Of a DNA stretch of 11,821 nt, positions 1 through 5,920 are shown piece after piece. The number at the start of each line of letters is the position of its first letter. Within the stretch, counting starts at the first letter, position 1. Under the pieces are notes generated by a model. It was not told where the DNA came from. It saw nothing but the letters and a program-made list of their open reading frames with translations, and made no database searches. The translations under genes and the position numbers were made by a program. The DNA lies in the NCBI GenBank assembly GCA_964356135.1, contig CAYHGV010000093.1, positions 1 through 11,821 of the forward strand, read 5' to 3'. This DNA comes from CAYHGV01 sp964356135 (GTDB lineage: Bacteria > Hydrothermota > Tepidihabitantia > CAYHGV01).

Positions 1-437
1 ATCAGCTCTGCAGGTTGGAGGATGCGATAATCCGAAATCCGCCTCCTTCGTTTATAGAACGAACTGAAAACCTCTCCTTTGCGGGCATCAATAATCGGAG
101 CAAGCAAAAGGTCGTTGTCTGATACTGATTCGGCTAAAGCATCCAGGCTATTAACCCCGACTACTTTTATGTCAAACGGTAAGGCTAACCCCTTGGCTAA
201 AGCAAGACCGATCCTTAATGAAGTGAACATCCCCGGTCCAATCGACACGCAAATCCCGGACAGGTCTTTCACTTCCACCCCAAGAGATTCTAAACTCAGG
301 GTTAACAAATCATAGATTGTTTCGTTGTGCTTGGCGCCGGTTTCTTTTTTCACTTCGTAGAGAATTTTGTTATGTTCGACAAACGCTAAGCCGGTCTCCT
401 TCCCGCTCGTTTCAATGCCTAAGATAATTTCAGACAT
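1..437 (-). CDS. tsaB: tRNA threonylcarbamoyladenosine biosynthesis protein TsaB (3' part outside window)
   Basis: TsaB (YeaZ) is the scaffold partner of TsaD in the complex that installs N6-threonylcarbamoyl on A37 of ANN-decoding tRNAs. Reading leftward from the ATG at 435-437 gives an open frame of 145 codons to the window edge, so the C-terminal part is missing. It begins MSEIILGIETSGKETGLAF, the ASKHA-type first strand of this family. At about residues 67-77 it carries GPGMFTSLRIG, the counterpart of the family GPGSFTGLRIG motif, followed by LALAKGLALPF. PIIDARKGEVF further on also fits. It lies downstream of tsaE, its partner in the same pathway, on the same strand, separated by a 178 bp repeat-rich gap. 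No clear Shine-Dalgarno or promoter is visible before the ATG. The start is well placed because the family domain begins within three residues. The identification is strong despite truncation. Confidence 0.92.
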   Translation of the reverse strand, partial: MSEIILGIETSGKETGLAFVEHNKILYEVKKETGAKHNETIYDLLTLSLESLGVEVKDLSGICVSIGPGMFTSLRIGLALAKGLALPFDIKVVGVNSLDALAESVSDNDLLLAPIIDARKGEVFSSFYKRRRRISDYRILQPAEL

Positions 438-615
438 AGAAAATCACATTAAGAACTGAAATTGGTTAAATGGTAATTGGTTAAATAACCCGGTTCGGGC
501 TGTCTCGGCCCGCCGATGCCCGTTTCGGATGACGGTAACGGAGGTCGGTTGTTTGGCCCTGACCGCGTGGCGAACGACGATACGGGCTTCGTTACCATAA
601 CCCAGTCCGCAGTCC
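438..615. repeat. GC-rich inverted-repeat block plus 12-bp direct repeat between tsaE and tsaB
   Basis: No convincing gene lies in this 178 bp gap. Next to tsaB, AATTGGTTAAAT occurs twice (460-471 and 475-486), a 15-bp period. The rest, about 487-606, is clearly more GC-rich than the flanks and contains facing arms: GGTAACG (534-540) with CGTTACC (590-596), and GCCCGT (518-523) with ACGGGC (582-587). ATAACCC recurs directly near both ends (485-491 and 598-604). A minus-strand frame of 65 codons (444-641) crosses it but overlaps the end of tsaE and resembles nothing I know. A structured RNA segment or an inserted repeat are both possible. Confidence 0.5.
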
Positions 616-1047
616 TCAGATATTGATTGGTATGTTTGCATCGATATCGATTTTCCGGTCGGTCGAATCCAGTACCGCGATCGTTACCTTTATCGCCCGG
701 TCGGGCAGAATCCCCCGAGCGCGGTCAGCCCATTCTACCAGACAGATACCGTCGCTGTAAAAATACTCCAAAAGTTCCTGTTCCATTACAGCGGTCGGCC
801 GATCCAGACGATAGAGGTCGATATGGTAAACCGGCAGCCGGCCCGCGTATTGGGTAATGATAACAAAACTCGGACTTTTCACCACCTCACCAACCTCAAG
901 GCCGACCGCAATCCCCTTAATCATGGTGGTCTTACCCGAACCGAGTTCACCGAAGAATCCGACGACATCACCCTTTTTTAAGATTTGTGCCAGCCGTTTC
1001 CCTACCACCCGGGTTTCAGCCGGGCTTTTGGTGATAAATATTCCCAT
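616..1047 (-). CDS. tsaE: tRNA threonylcarbamoyladenosine biosynthesis ATPase TsaE
   Basis: TsaE is a small cytoplasmic ATPase that binds the TsaB-TsaD pair and is needed for repeated cycles of t6A synthesis on tRNA. The 143-residue product is the usual family length and starts at MGIFITKSPAETRVVGKRLA. It shows the P-loop GELGSGKTT at residues 33-41, then SPSF (58-61), HIDLYRL (75-81) and VEWADRARGILP (104-115), all in the order typical of TsaE. It lies between coaX upstream and tsaB downstream on the same strand, and transcription from the coaX promoter could cover all three. No Shine-Dalgarno stands at normal distance from the ATG. The 87 bp before it is entirely taken up by an ATTCG-type inverted array. 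Identification is firm. Confidence 0.95.
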   Translation of the reverse strand: MGIFITKSPAETRVVGKRLAQILKKGDVVGFFGELGSGKTTMIKGIAVGLEVGEVVKSPSFVIITQYAGRLPVYHIDLYRLDRPTAVMEQELLEYFYSDGICLVEWADRARGILPDRAIKVTIAVLDSTDRKIDIDANIPINI

Positions 1048-1057
1048 CGAATTAGAC

Positions 1058-1136
1058 GAACACCTCGAATGAGAACAAATTTAGCGAATAGTTCCCTTAT
1101 TCGTTTTATTCGCTACCATTCGCACGATTCGTGTTC
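1058..1136. repeat. Inverted array of ATTCG/CGAAT units filling the coaX-tsaE gap
   Basis: Outer arms GAACAC (1058-1063) and GTGTTC (1131-1136) face each other. Inside are exact arms TAGCGAAT (1082-1089) and ATTCGCTA (1108-1115), and an alternative hairpin CGAATA (1085-1090) / TATTCG (1098-1103) with a 7-nt loop. The pentamer CGAAT or its complement recurs about every 9-10 bp in each half. The right outer arm runs into the TGA stop of coaX (1135-1137), and the array ends about 10 bp before the tsaE start. It could act as an RNA hairpin in the coaX-tsaE message or be a dispersed repeat of the genome. Confidence 0.65.
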
Positions 1137-1884
1137 ACCGGTTGAGATAATAAATTTCTAAAAGACCTTTGAGCGTAAGGAACGGATCGACTTTTTCGAT
1201 CCGCGGGATATGCGGGCCAAAGGTTTCGGAAACTCCTCCGGTAGCAACGACCAAGAACTTCTTGCCGGTCTCCGCTTCAATCCCCCGAACGATCGTTTCT
1301 ACCTGCCCGACGGTAGAATAGAAAATCCCGGATTGGATGCATTCTTCGGTATTCTGACCGACATACTGCCGGGGAACGGCAATCTCGACCTTAAAAAGTT
1401 TGGCGGTCTTCTGGACTAACGCCTCAAGGCTGATGCCGATACCGGGGACGATAACACCGCCTAAGTACTCACGTTCTTTTGTCACGATGTCGTAGGTTGT
1501 GGCGGTTCCGAAATCGACGACGATGGTGTTACGCTGATACTCCGACCAGGCGGCAACCGCATTGGCAATCCGGTCTCCCCCAACCGTTGCGGCATCACGG
1601 TATTTTATTATTAAACCGGTATTGATCTGTGCGCTGACAACAATCGGCGTGAGTGCAAAACGCTCTAACGCCATCGTCACAAACGCGGGAGTGACATTCG
1701 GCACGACCGACGCGATAACCATTCCTGCCGGTTTCGTTTTCCCGACGATTTCCCTAACCATCACAAAGCATTCGTCATGCGTAATCGGCTCCCGGGCTGC
1801 AAACATCATCTGAGCGGCTAACCGCCGATTTTTAAATAACCCAAAGTGAATAAAGCTGTTGCCGACATCGCAGGTTAAGACCAT
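1135..1884 (-). CDS. coaX: Type III pantothenate kinase
   Basis: CoaX phosphorylates pantothenate with ATP, the first step of coenzyme A synthesis; type III enzymes are cytoplasmic dimers of the ASKHA fold. From the ATG at 1882-1884 the product has 249 residues, normal for the family. It opens MVLTCDVGNSFIHFGLF, with the phosphate-binding DxGN motif at residues 6-9. GGDRIAN (102-108) holds the expected catalytic Asp104, DFGTATTYDIV (124-134) is the second nucleotide-binding segment, and LGGVIVPGI (141-149) follows. An upstream ATG at 1915-1917 would add 11 residues (TKPRRPIQLV-like) that precede the first strand and would lie inside the promoter, so I reject it. There is no Shine-Dalgarno; a promoter sits so close that the message is probably leaderless. 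It leads the leftward coaX-tsaE-tsaB group. Identification is firm. Confidence 0.95.
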   Translation of the reverse strand: MVLTCDVGNSFIHFGLFKNRRLAAQMMFAAREPITHDECFVMVREIVGKTKPAGMVIASVVPNVTPAFVTMALERFALTPIVVSAQINTGLIIKYRDAATVGGDRIANAVAAWSEYQRNTIVVDFGTATTYDIVTKEREYLGGVIVPGIGISLEALVQKTAKLFKVEIAVPRQYVGQNTEECIQSGIFYSTVGQVETIVRGIEAETGKKFLVVATGGVSETFGPHIPRIEKVDPFLTLKGLLEIYYLNR

Positions 1885-1889
1885 AACCA

Positions 1890-1917
1890 ATTGTATCGGT
1901 CTACGAGGCTTTGTCAA
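1890..1917 (-). promoter_or_regulatory. Sigma-70-like promoter of coaX, probably leaderless
   Basis: On the minus strand, TTGACA (1917-1912), a 16-bp spacer and TACAAT (1895-1890) make a near-consensus housekeeping promoter. Five bases separate the -10 hexamer from the A of the coaX ATG at 1884. Transcription normally starts about 6-8 bases past the -10, so the message would start at or almost at the start codon. The absence of any Shine-Dalgarno fits this. Confidence 0.7.
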
Positions 1918-1940
1918 CCGGCGTTACCGAACACAGCTTT

Positions 1941-2210
1941 AACCACAAAGTTCCCCTTTAGATACCATTATCTGTAAAAAATGGATCTCTAATGGTACAC
2001 ACGAAGGGCACAAAGAAATAATTTTAATTTCAACCCCACCGAGTGCTGAAAAAGTGCCGGTTATCAAAAAGTCGGAAGAAGAGAAGGACTAACCGGGGCT
2101 TACACCCAACTGGTAGACACCCGCCAAAGTCGGTGAGACATCGAAAACACTGCAATCATTTCTTTGTGGTTGAGCGTGCACCTATATTTCGTGTTTTCAT
2201 CACTTCGTGG
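1941..2210. repeat. Nested inverted array of CACAAAG/CACGAAG units in the coaX-fbp divergent region
   Basis: This gene-free stretch has left-half units CACAAAG (1944-1950), CACGAAG (2000-2006) and CACAAAGAAAT (2009-2019), and right-half complements ATTTCTTTGTG (2158-2168), TTTCGTG (2187-2193) and CTTCGTG (2203-2209). The 11-bp pair 2009-2019/2158-2168 and the 7-bp pair 2000-2006/2203-2209 are exact. Between left units sits a small hairpin, TACCATTA (1963-1970) / TAATGGTA (1990-1997). In the centre is another: CCGGTT (2057-2062) with AACCGG (2091-2096), enclosing AGTC (2070-2073) / GACT (2087-2090). I see no gene in it; short frames crossing it have no recognisable product. Confidence 0.65.
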
Positions 2211-2239
2211 TATTTTTTTAGAAATCACCCAAATTCCGC

Positions 2240-2290
2240 TTGACAGCGGAATTCTATTCGTTATGCTTTTCCTAAAATAACTAAAGGAGG
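2240..2290 (+). promoter_or_regulatory. Promoter and Shine-Dalgarno of fbp
   Basis: TTGACA (2240-2245), a 16-bp spacer and TATGCT (2262-2267) form a good housekeeping-type promoter. The predicted transcript has a leader of roughly 20 nt carrying AAAGGAGG (2283-2290), four bases before the ATG at 2295. This contrasts with the nearby coaX promoter, which leaves no room for a ribosome binding site. Confidence 0.68.
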
Positions 2291-2294
2291 CGTA

Positions 2295-3395
2295 ATGGCA
2301 GAAAAAAAGATTACCCTTTCGATTATCAAAGCGGATATCGGGGGTTATGTCGGACACTCATCCACCCACCCCCACATTATTGTCCGGGCCACGAAGCTTT
2401 TGGACCAGGCAAAAAAAACAACCAAAATCAATGACTTCCATGTGACCAGCTGCGGCGATGACTTAGAATTAATTATGACCCATACCCAAGGAACCGAAGC
2501 CGAAGCCATTCACAAACTCGCCTGGGATACCTTTGTCGAATGCACTGCGCTCGCCAAAGAGCTCAAACTCTACGGTGCCGGTCAGGACATGCTCTCCGAT
2601 GCCTTCGCCGGCAATGTCAAAGGTATGGGACCGGGAGTAGCCGAAATGGAATTTACTGAACGGACCGCCGAACCGGTCGTCATCTTTATGGCGGACAAAA
2701 CCGCTCCCGGCGCCTGGAATATGCCGTTATATAAAATTTTTGCCGACCCCTTTAATACCATCGGCCTCATCATCGACGCCAAAATGCACGACGGTTTTCG
2801 CTTCGATGTCCTCGACCTGAAAGAAAACAAACTCGTATCCCTCAATACCCCTGAGGAAAGCTACGACCTTTTAGTCCTGATCGGTTCCACCGAACGGTAT
2901 GTCATAAAGGAAGTTTACTCCAAAACCGGCGAGATCGCTGCGGTCAGTTCCACCCAGAAGTTAGCCTTGATTGCGGGCAAGTATGTCGGCAAGGATGACC
3001 CGGTAATGATGGTGCGCTGTCAGTCAGGTCTTCCGGCGGTAGGTGAAGTGTTGGAACCGTTCACCTTCCCCCACCTCGTCTCCGGCTGGATGCGCGGTTC
3101 CCATTTCGGACCGCTCATGCCGACCGCCCAACCCCAAGCCAACCCTTCGCGGTTTGATGGTCCGCCCCGGGTTATTGCCTTTGGATTCCAGATTGCCAAT
3201 GGAATGCTCGTCGGTCCGCGCGATATGTTCGATGACCCCGGCTTTGACCATGCACGCACCGAAGCGAACTTCGCCGCCAATTTTATGCGCAAGCACGGCC
3301 CGTTCGAACCCCATCGCCTGCCCCTGGAAGAGATGGAATATACGACCCTGCCCGAGGTTTTAAAGAAATTAGAAAAACGCTTCAAAGCAAAATAA
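2295..3395 (+). CDS. fbp: Bifunctional fructose-1,6-bisphosphate aldolase/phosphatase (archaeal-type, class V FBPase)
   Basis: FBPA/P joins dihydroxyacetone phosphate and glyceraldehyde 3-phosphate and then removes the C1 phosphate, giving fructose 6-phosphate, which drives gluconeogenesis in one direction. The 366-residue product matches the family along its whole length: LSIIKADIGGYVGH (residues 8-21), CGDDLELIMTH (53-63), LYGAGQDMLSDAFAG (92-106) and YKIFADPFNTIGLIID (146-161). Likely metal ligands are Asp14, His21, Asp55, Asp56, Gln97 and Asp134. In GKYVGKDDP (228-236), Tyr230 and Lys233 match the aldolase acid/base Tyr229 and Schiff-base Lys232 recalled from the Thermoproteus enzyme, so both activities look intact. 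It has its own promoter and a strong AAAGGAGG, and leads a unit with two CsgG-like genes, the next starting 2 nt after its stop. The family is known from archaea and deep-branching or thermophilic bacteria. Identification is firm. Confidence 0.95.
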   Translation: MAEKKITLSIIKADIGGYVGHSSTHPHIIVRATKLLDQAKKTTKINDFHVTSCGDDLELIMTHTQGTEAEAIHKLAWDTFVECTALAKELKLYGAGQDMLSDAFAGNVKGMGPGVAEMEFTERTAEPVVIFMADKTAPGAWNMPLYKIFADPFNTIGLIIDAKMHDGFRFDVLDLKENKLVSLNTPEESYDLLVLIGSTERYVIKEVYSKTGEIAAVSSTQKLALIAGKYVGKDDPVMMVRCQSGLPAVGEVLEPFTFPHLVSGWMRGSHFGPLMPTAQPQANPSRFDGPPRVIAFGFQIANGMLVGPRDMFDDPGFDHARTEANFAANFMRKHGPFEPHRLPLEEMEYTTLPEVLKKLEKRFKAK

Positions 3396-3397
3396 CC

Positions 3398-3964
3398 ATG
3401 AAAATCCTGAAAACGCTCCTGCCGCTTATAATCGTAATGATCACCTGCAACATTGCCAAGCCCTATCGGGTCACCAACTTCTTTATCAATCACGATGCGG
3501 TCTCGGACATCCGCCAGCAGCGGGTAGCGGTTTTGGAATTTGAGAATCAAACCAGAATCTACAATGGCGGCATCGGCTTGGCGGATGAGTTCTCAATCCA
3601 GGTGGGTAAACTCGGTACCTTCGATTTAGTCGAGCGCGAGCGGATCCAGGAACTTCTCAAAGAAAAGGATATCGATCCGAAACGGCTTGACCCGACCACC
3701 GCGGTCAAAATCGGCAAACTGCTGGGTGCCCACGGTGTTTTTCTGGGAACGGTCCGGGCATACCAACCAAACAAAGTCGGATTGTCAGTCCGGCTGGTGA
3801 GTGTCGAAACCGGCCGTCAGATATGGGAAGCAGGCGATACCGTTTATGGAAACGACGACCGGATCCAGGTTGTGGTCGACCAAGCCGACCGATACCGCCT
3901 CACCCGAGACAAGGATTTCTTAGCCCAAATTCTCTGCAAACTGCTGCTTGAAACCCTCAAATGA
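3398..3964 (+). CDS. CsgG-like probable lipoprotein (short form)
   Basis: The 188-residue product has a positively charged, hydrophobic N-terminus ending at Cys17 (IVMITC), a poor but plausible lipobox, so it may be lipid-anchored. The body matches the CsgG family: RVAVLEFEN (42-50), a helix with LADEFSIQVGKLGTFDLVERERIQELLKEK (split around residues 61-90), KIGKLLGAHGVFLGTV (104-119) and VGLSVRLVSVETGRQIW (127-143). CsgG proteins form outer-membrane export pores for curli-type fibres, but many relatives have unknown roles. At residues 122-126 only a few residues (YQPNK) join the strands where Escherichia coli CsgG has a membrane-spanning hairpin, so a pore is not assured. It starts 2 nt after the fbp stop and overlaps the next paralogue by 4 nt (ATGA). 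No Shine-Dalgarno is visible. The substrate is unknown. Confidence 0.72.
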   Translation: MKILKTLLPLIIVMITCNIAKPYRVTNFFINHDAVSDIRQQRVAVLEFENQTRIYNGGIGLADEFSIQVGKLGTFDLVERERIQELLKEKDIDPKRLDPTTAVKIGKLLGAHGVFLGTVRAYQPNKVGLSVRLVSVETGRQIWEAGDTVYGNDDRIQVVVDQADRYRLTRDKDFLAQILCKLLLETLK

Positions 3965-4740
3965 AACGCTCGTTCGCTCTCGTTACTCTTCTCACTTTTC
4001 TCTTTACCACCTTCTGTGCCACGGTTAAACCTTTTCAAATCACCAACTATTTCCGTTCGACCAGGATTGAAGAACGGCAGATCAAGCGCATTGCGGTCTT
4101 ACCGTTTGAGAACTTAACGCGGGAACCGGCAGCGGGCGATATTGTTACCGACGAACTCAATCTCCAGATAGGTAAACTCGGTGTCTTCGACTTAGTCGAA
4201 CGGGCAAAAATCGAGGAGCTCTTTCGGGAACAGGATGTTGATACCCTCCGGTTTGATATGTGGAGGGTTGTTCGCCTCGGCAAAATGCTGTGCGCCCAGG
4301 GAATAATACTGGGCAGCGTAACCGAATTCTCCCCCCAGCCGAGATTCCAGCCGGACACGACCCGGTCCCGGCACCACCATCCACCGGTAGTCATTTATGA
4401 CCGGCCCGACTACCATCATGACCATGAGCGAGATGAAGAAAATAATCAGGACGGACTTCAAACCGCGCTCATCGTCTTAGCCGCAATAACCGTTGTTGGA
4501 ATCATTGTCTATCTCCTGGTTAAACCAACATCGGTTTCGGCCGAAGTCGGATTTAGCGCCCGGTTGGTCGATGTCGAGACCTCGGAACAGCTCTGGCAGG
4601 CAAAAGAAACCTTCCGCGGCGACCGAAAAACGATTCGGGCGCTGGTTACAACCAAAGAAGAAAAATCGAGGCTGGTTTCCGATATCGAATTTTTAACCCA
4701 GATTTTATGCCGAGAGGTAGCAAAAACAATTATAAAATAA
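3961..4740 (+). CDS. CsgG-like probable lipoprotein with His-rich and transmembrane insertion
   Basis: This 259-residue protein is a tandem paralogue of its upstream neighbour. Both share a Cys near the end of the signal region (Cys19 here), followed by xKP[FY]xxTN[FY]F, then RIAVLPFEN (43-51), KLGVFDLVERAKIEELF (72-88), RLGKMLCAQGIILGSV (105-120) and VGFSARLVDVETSEQLW (196-212). Between the last two segments, where the neighbour has about five residues, it carries about 70 more: a His- and Asp-rich stretch (138-165, with HHH at 138-140 and HHDHERDEE at 152-160) and then a hydrophobic segment at about 168-187 (ALIVLAAITVVGIIVYLLV) that looks like a membrane helix. In E. coli CsgG this position holds a pore-forming beta hairpin. 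The lipobox is weak. The start is the ATG of the ATGA overlap. The function is unknown. Confidence 0.72.
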   Translation: MKRSFALVTLLTFLFTTFCATVKPFQITNYFRSTRIEERQIKRIAVLPFENLTREPAAGDIVTDELNLQIGKLGVFDLVERAKIEELFREQDVDTLRFDMWRVVRLGKMLCAQGIILGSVTEFSPQPRFQPDTTRSRHHHPPVVIYDRPDYHHDHERDEENNQDGLQTALIVLAAITVVGIIVYLLVKPTSVSAEVGFSARLVDVETSEQLWQAKETFRGDRKTIRALVTTKEEKSRLVSDIEFLTQILCREVAKTIIK

Positions 4741-4747
4741 AAACAAT

Positions 4748-4784
4748 AGGATAAGACCGGCATCAGTAGTGCCGGTCTTATCCT
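4748..4784 (-). terminator. Strong perfect hairpin, intrinsic terminator in the minus direction
   Basis: A perfect 15-bp stem (AGGATAAGACCGGCA at 4748-4762 with its complement at 4770-4784) encloses the 7-nt loop TCAGTAG. Read on the plus strand the stem is followed by CCCAACCC with no T run. Read on the minus strand it is followed by ATTGTTTTTATTTTATA, a good U tract. It lies 7 bp after the CsgG-like stop, so it may also mark that transcript's 3' end, but its layout fits termination of leftward transcription best. Confidence 0.7.
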
Positions 4785-4975
4785 CCCAACCCAACGCTCG
4801 TCTTAACCCTATAAATAATATTAGCAATTGTGGTGCCAGATTTGAACCGTGGTCGGCAGTTGATCGGATTGGGTTTTTCTCGCTGCCCGGCATGATAATT
4901 ATAAAAAGAGATAATACAAGTTATCAATCCGGTAAACTCAATGTCAGGTTCTGACCACGGCGCTGACTCCTCATC
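4785..4975 (+). other. Gene-free leader region with nested facing arms
   Basis: No credible gene is seen here. CCGTGGTC (4847-4854) faces its exact complement GACCACGG (4953-4960), and inside this pair GGATTG (4865-4870) faces CAATCC (4925-4930). The arms are spaced unevenly, so any fold would be bulged. The stretch lies upstream of the promoter at 4976-5003, so it would be DNA context rather than part of the barrel gene's message if that promoter is used. A tRNA T-arm look-alike on the minus strand (about 4833-4852) fails pairing. Confidence 0.4.
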
Positions 4976-5003
4976 TTGACTATTGTCGCAGGTATACTAC
5001 AAT
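4976..5003 (+). promoter_or_regulatory. Promoter of the 5012 envelope gene, nearly leaderless
   Basis: TTGACT (4976-4981), a 16-bp spacer and TACAAT (4998-5003) precede the chosen ATG at 5012 by 8 bases, so the predicted transcript would have a leader of at most a few nucleotides. The -10 hexamer is identical to those of coaX and the TPR gene. An overlapping TATACT (4993-4998) would leave an 11-bp spacer, so it is less likely. Confidence 0.6.
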
Positions 5004-5011
5004 CGGGAATT

Positions 5012-5920
5012 ATGTTTAAAAAACTTTCAATATTTATTTTTTGCTTAACGCCGCTTTTCGCCCGTAACGCCTTTTTAGGCCAGCGCGGCACCTTCAAGAC
5101 CTATGCCGCCCGCTGTGAAGAACAAGGAATGCTGAGTCTCAATCTTTTCCACCTCGAGTGGTATACCAAAACCTTGAATTACTTTCAGGTCGATCATTAC
5201 CATAACTTCCGCTATCACGGCGGCGTCGCTTTTACTCCTCTCGATTACTTTGAATTTTCAATTTTTGGCGACCTCAAATCGAGCTATGTCGACCGGGTCG
5301 ATACGCCGGTTGACCGGGAGAACGTCGGATTTTTAGACTGTGACAATTACGGCATCAGTCTTAAATTCGGCTATCCGTTTTACGTAACCGATGACAGCAG
5401 CCAGCTCGTTGCCGCCGGACTCCAAACCTTTATCAGTTTGACCTCGACCGAACCCTGGTATCTGAACGAACGTGCCAATCAATATATCTACTATTCCACA
5501 ACCGGCCAAATCGGCTTTGTTCCCCACGCACCTGAATTTGGTCTTCGCGCTCTTTTCGATTATGATCTACGATTTATCGCCTTCCATGGAAATCTTGGGT
5601 TACAATCCGCCGGTCGGCTCTATTTTGAAAAAATGGAGTATGCCCGGGGACAGGTGACACGCAGCCCCCAGCTTCTTTTTGGACTATCGGGCGAGTATAT
5701 TCCCACCCCGTATGTGATTTTTATCACCGAGTTAAACAGTAACTGGGAACTGGGGAGCAATGACAATCACTATCTCTGGTTTACTCCGGGAGTGCGGTTC
5801 TGCACCACGCCGAACTATGGAGTCAATTTCGACTTTGGCTGTGAGCTGGGGATAACCCGAGAAACGCCCCGCTGGAATCTTGTCCTGGGATTATCGGTTA
5901 TAACCGATGTGATACCCTAA
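5012..5920 (+). CDS. Secreted, probable outer-membrane beta-barrel protein, family unknown
   Basis: I do not recognise the family. From the ATG at 5012 the product has 302 residues and starts with a classical signal sequence (MFKKLSIFIFCLTPLFA, then RNAF); an upstream in-frame start at 4976 would put 12 residues in front of the signal and lie in the promoter, so I reject it. The mature part is rich in aromatic residues and has repeated short segments of alternating polar and hydrophobic residues with tight turns (for example DYFEFSIFGDLKSSY, YGISLKFGYPFYVTD, YGVNFDFGCELGI and WNLVLGLSVITDV), as in outer-membrane beta barrels. It ends IPs rather than in the usual terminal aromatic residue. It stops exactly where the opposing gene's stop begins. 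A weak GGGA lies 4 bases before the ATG. The role is unknown. Confidence 0.7.
   Translation: MFKKLSIFIFCLTPLFARNAFLGQRGTFKTYAARCEEQGMLSLNLFHLEWYTKTLNYFQVDHYHNFRYHGGVAFTPLDYFEFSIFGDLKSSYVDRVDTPVDRENVGFLDCDNYGISLKFGYPFYVTDDSSQLVAAGLQTFISLTSTEPWYLNERANQYIYYSTTGQIGFVPHAPEFGLRALFDYDLRFIAFHGNLGLQSAGRLYFEKMEYARGQVTRSPQLLFGLSGEYIPTPYVIFITELNSNWELGSNDNHYLWFTPGVRFCTTPNYGVNFDFGCELGITRETPRWNLVLGLSVITDVIP

Noticed and set aside
444..641. 65-codon minus-strand frame between tsaE and tsaB
   Set aside because: It overlaps tsaE, covers the repeat-rich block and has no recognisable domain or ribosome binding site; conservation in relatives would change this.
1040..1080. Leaderless promoter for tsaE (TCTAAT before the ATG)
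   Set aside because: Only three bases lie between TCTAAT and the ATG, and the -35 candidate TTTGTT is poor.
2090..2140. tRNA-Leu-like D-arm (AACTGGTAGACAC) in the coaX-fbp gap
   Set aside because: No acceptor stem, and the following segment gives only a 5-bp bulged hairpin instead of an anticodon arm.
2043..2243. 66-codon plus-strand frame in the coaX-fbp gap
   Set aside because: It runs through the inverted array and into the fbp promoter; the product is Lys/Arg/His-rich as expected of translated non-coding DNA.
3020..3550. 176-codon minus-strand frame
   Set aside because: It is antisense to fbp and the first CsgG-like gene, both with clear family motifs, and its own product resembles nothing known.
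4830..4860. tRNA 3'-end look-alike on the minus strand (GGTTCAAATC followed by GGCACCA)
   Set aside because: The bases around the TTCAAAT loop pair at only 3 of 5 T-stem positions, and no acceptor or D arm can be placed.
4993..4998. TATACT as the -10 of the 5012 gene
   Set aside because: It would leave only 11 bp to TTGACT; the overlapping TACAAT gives 16 bp.
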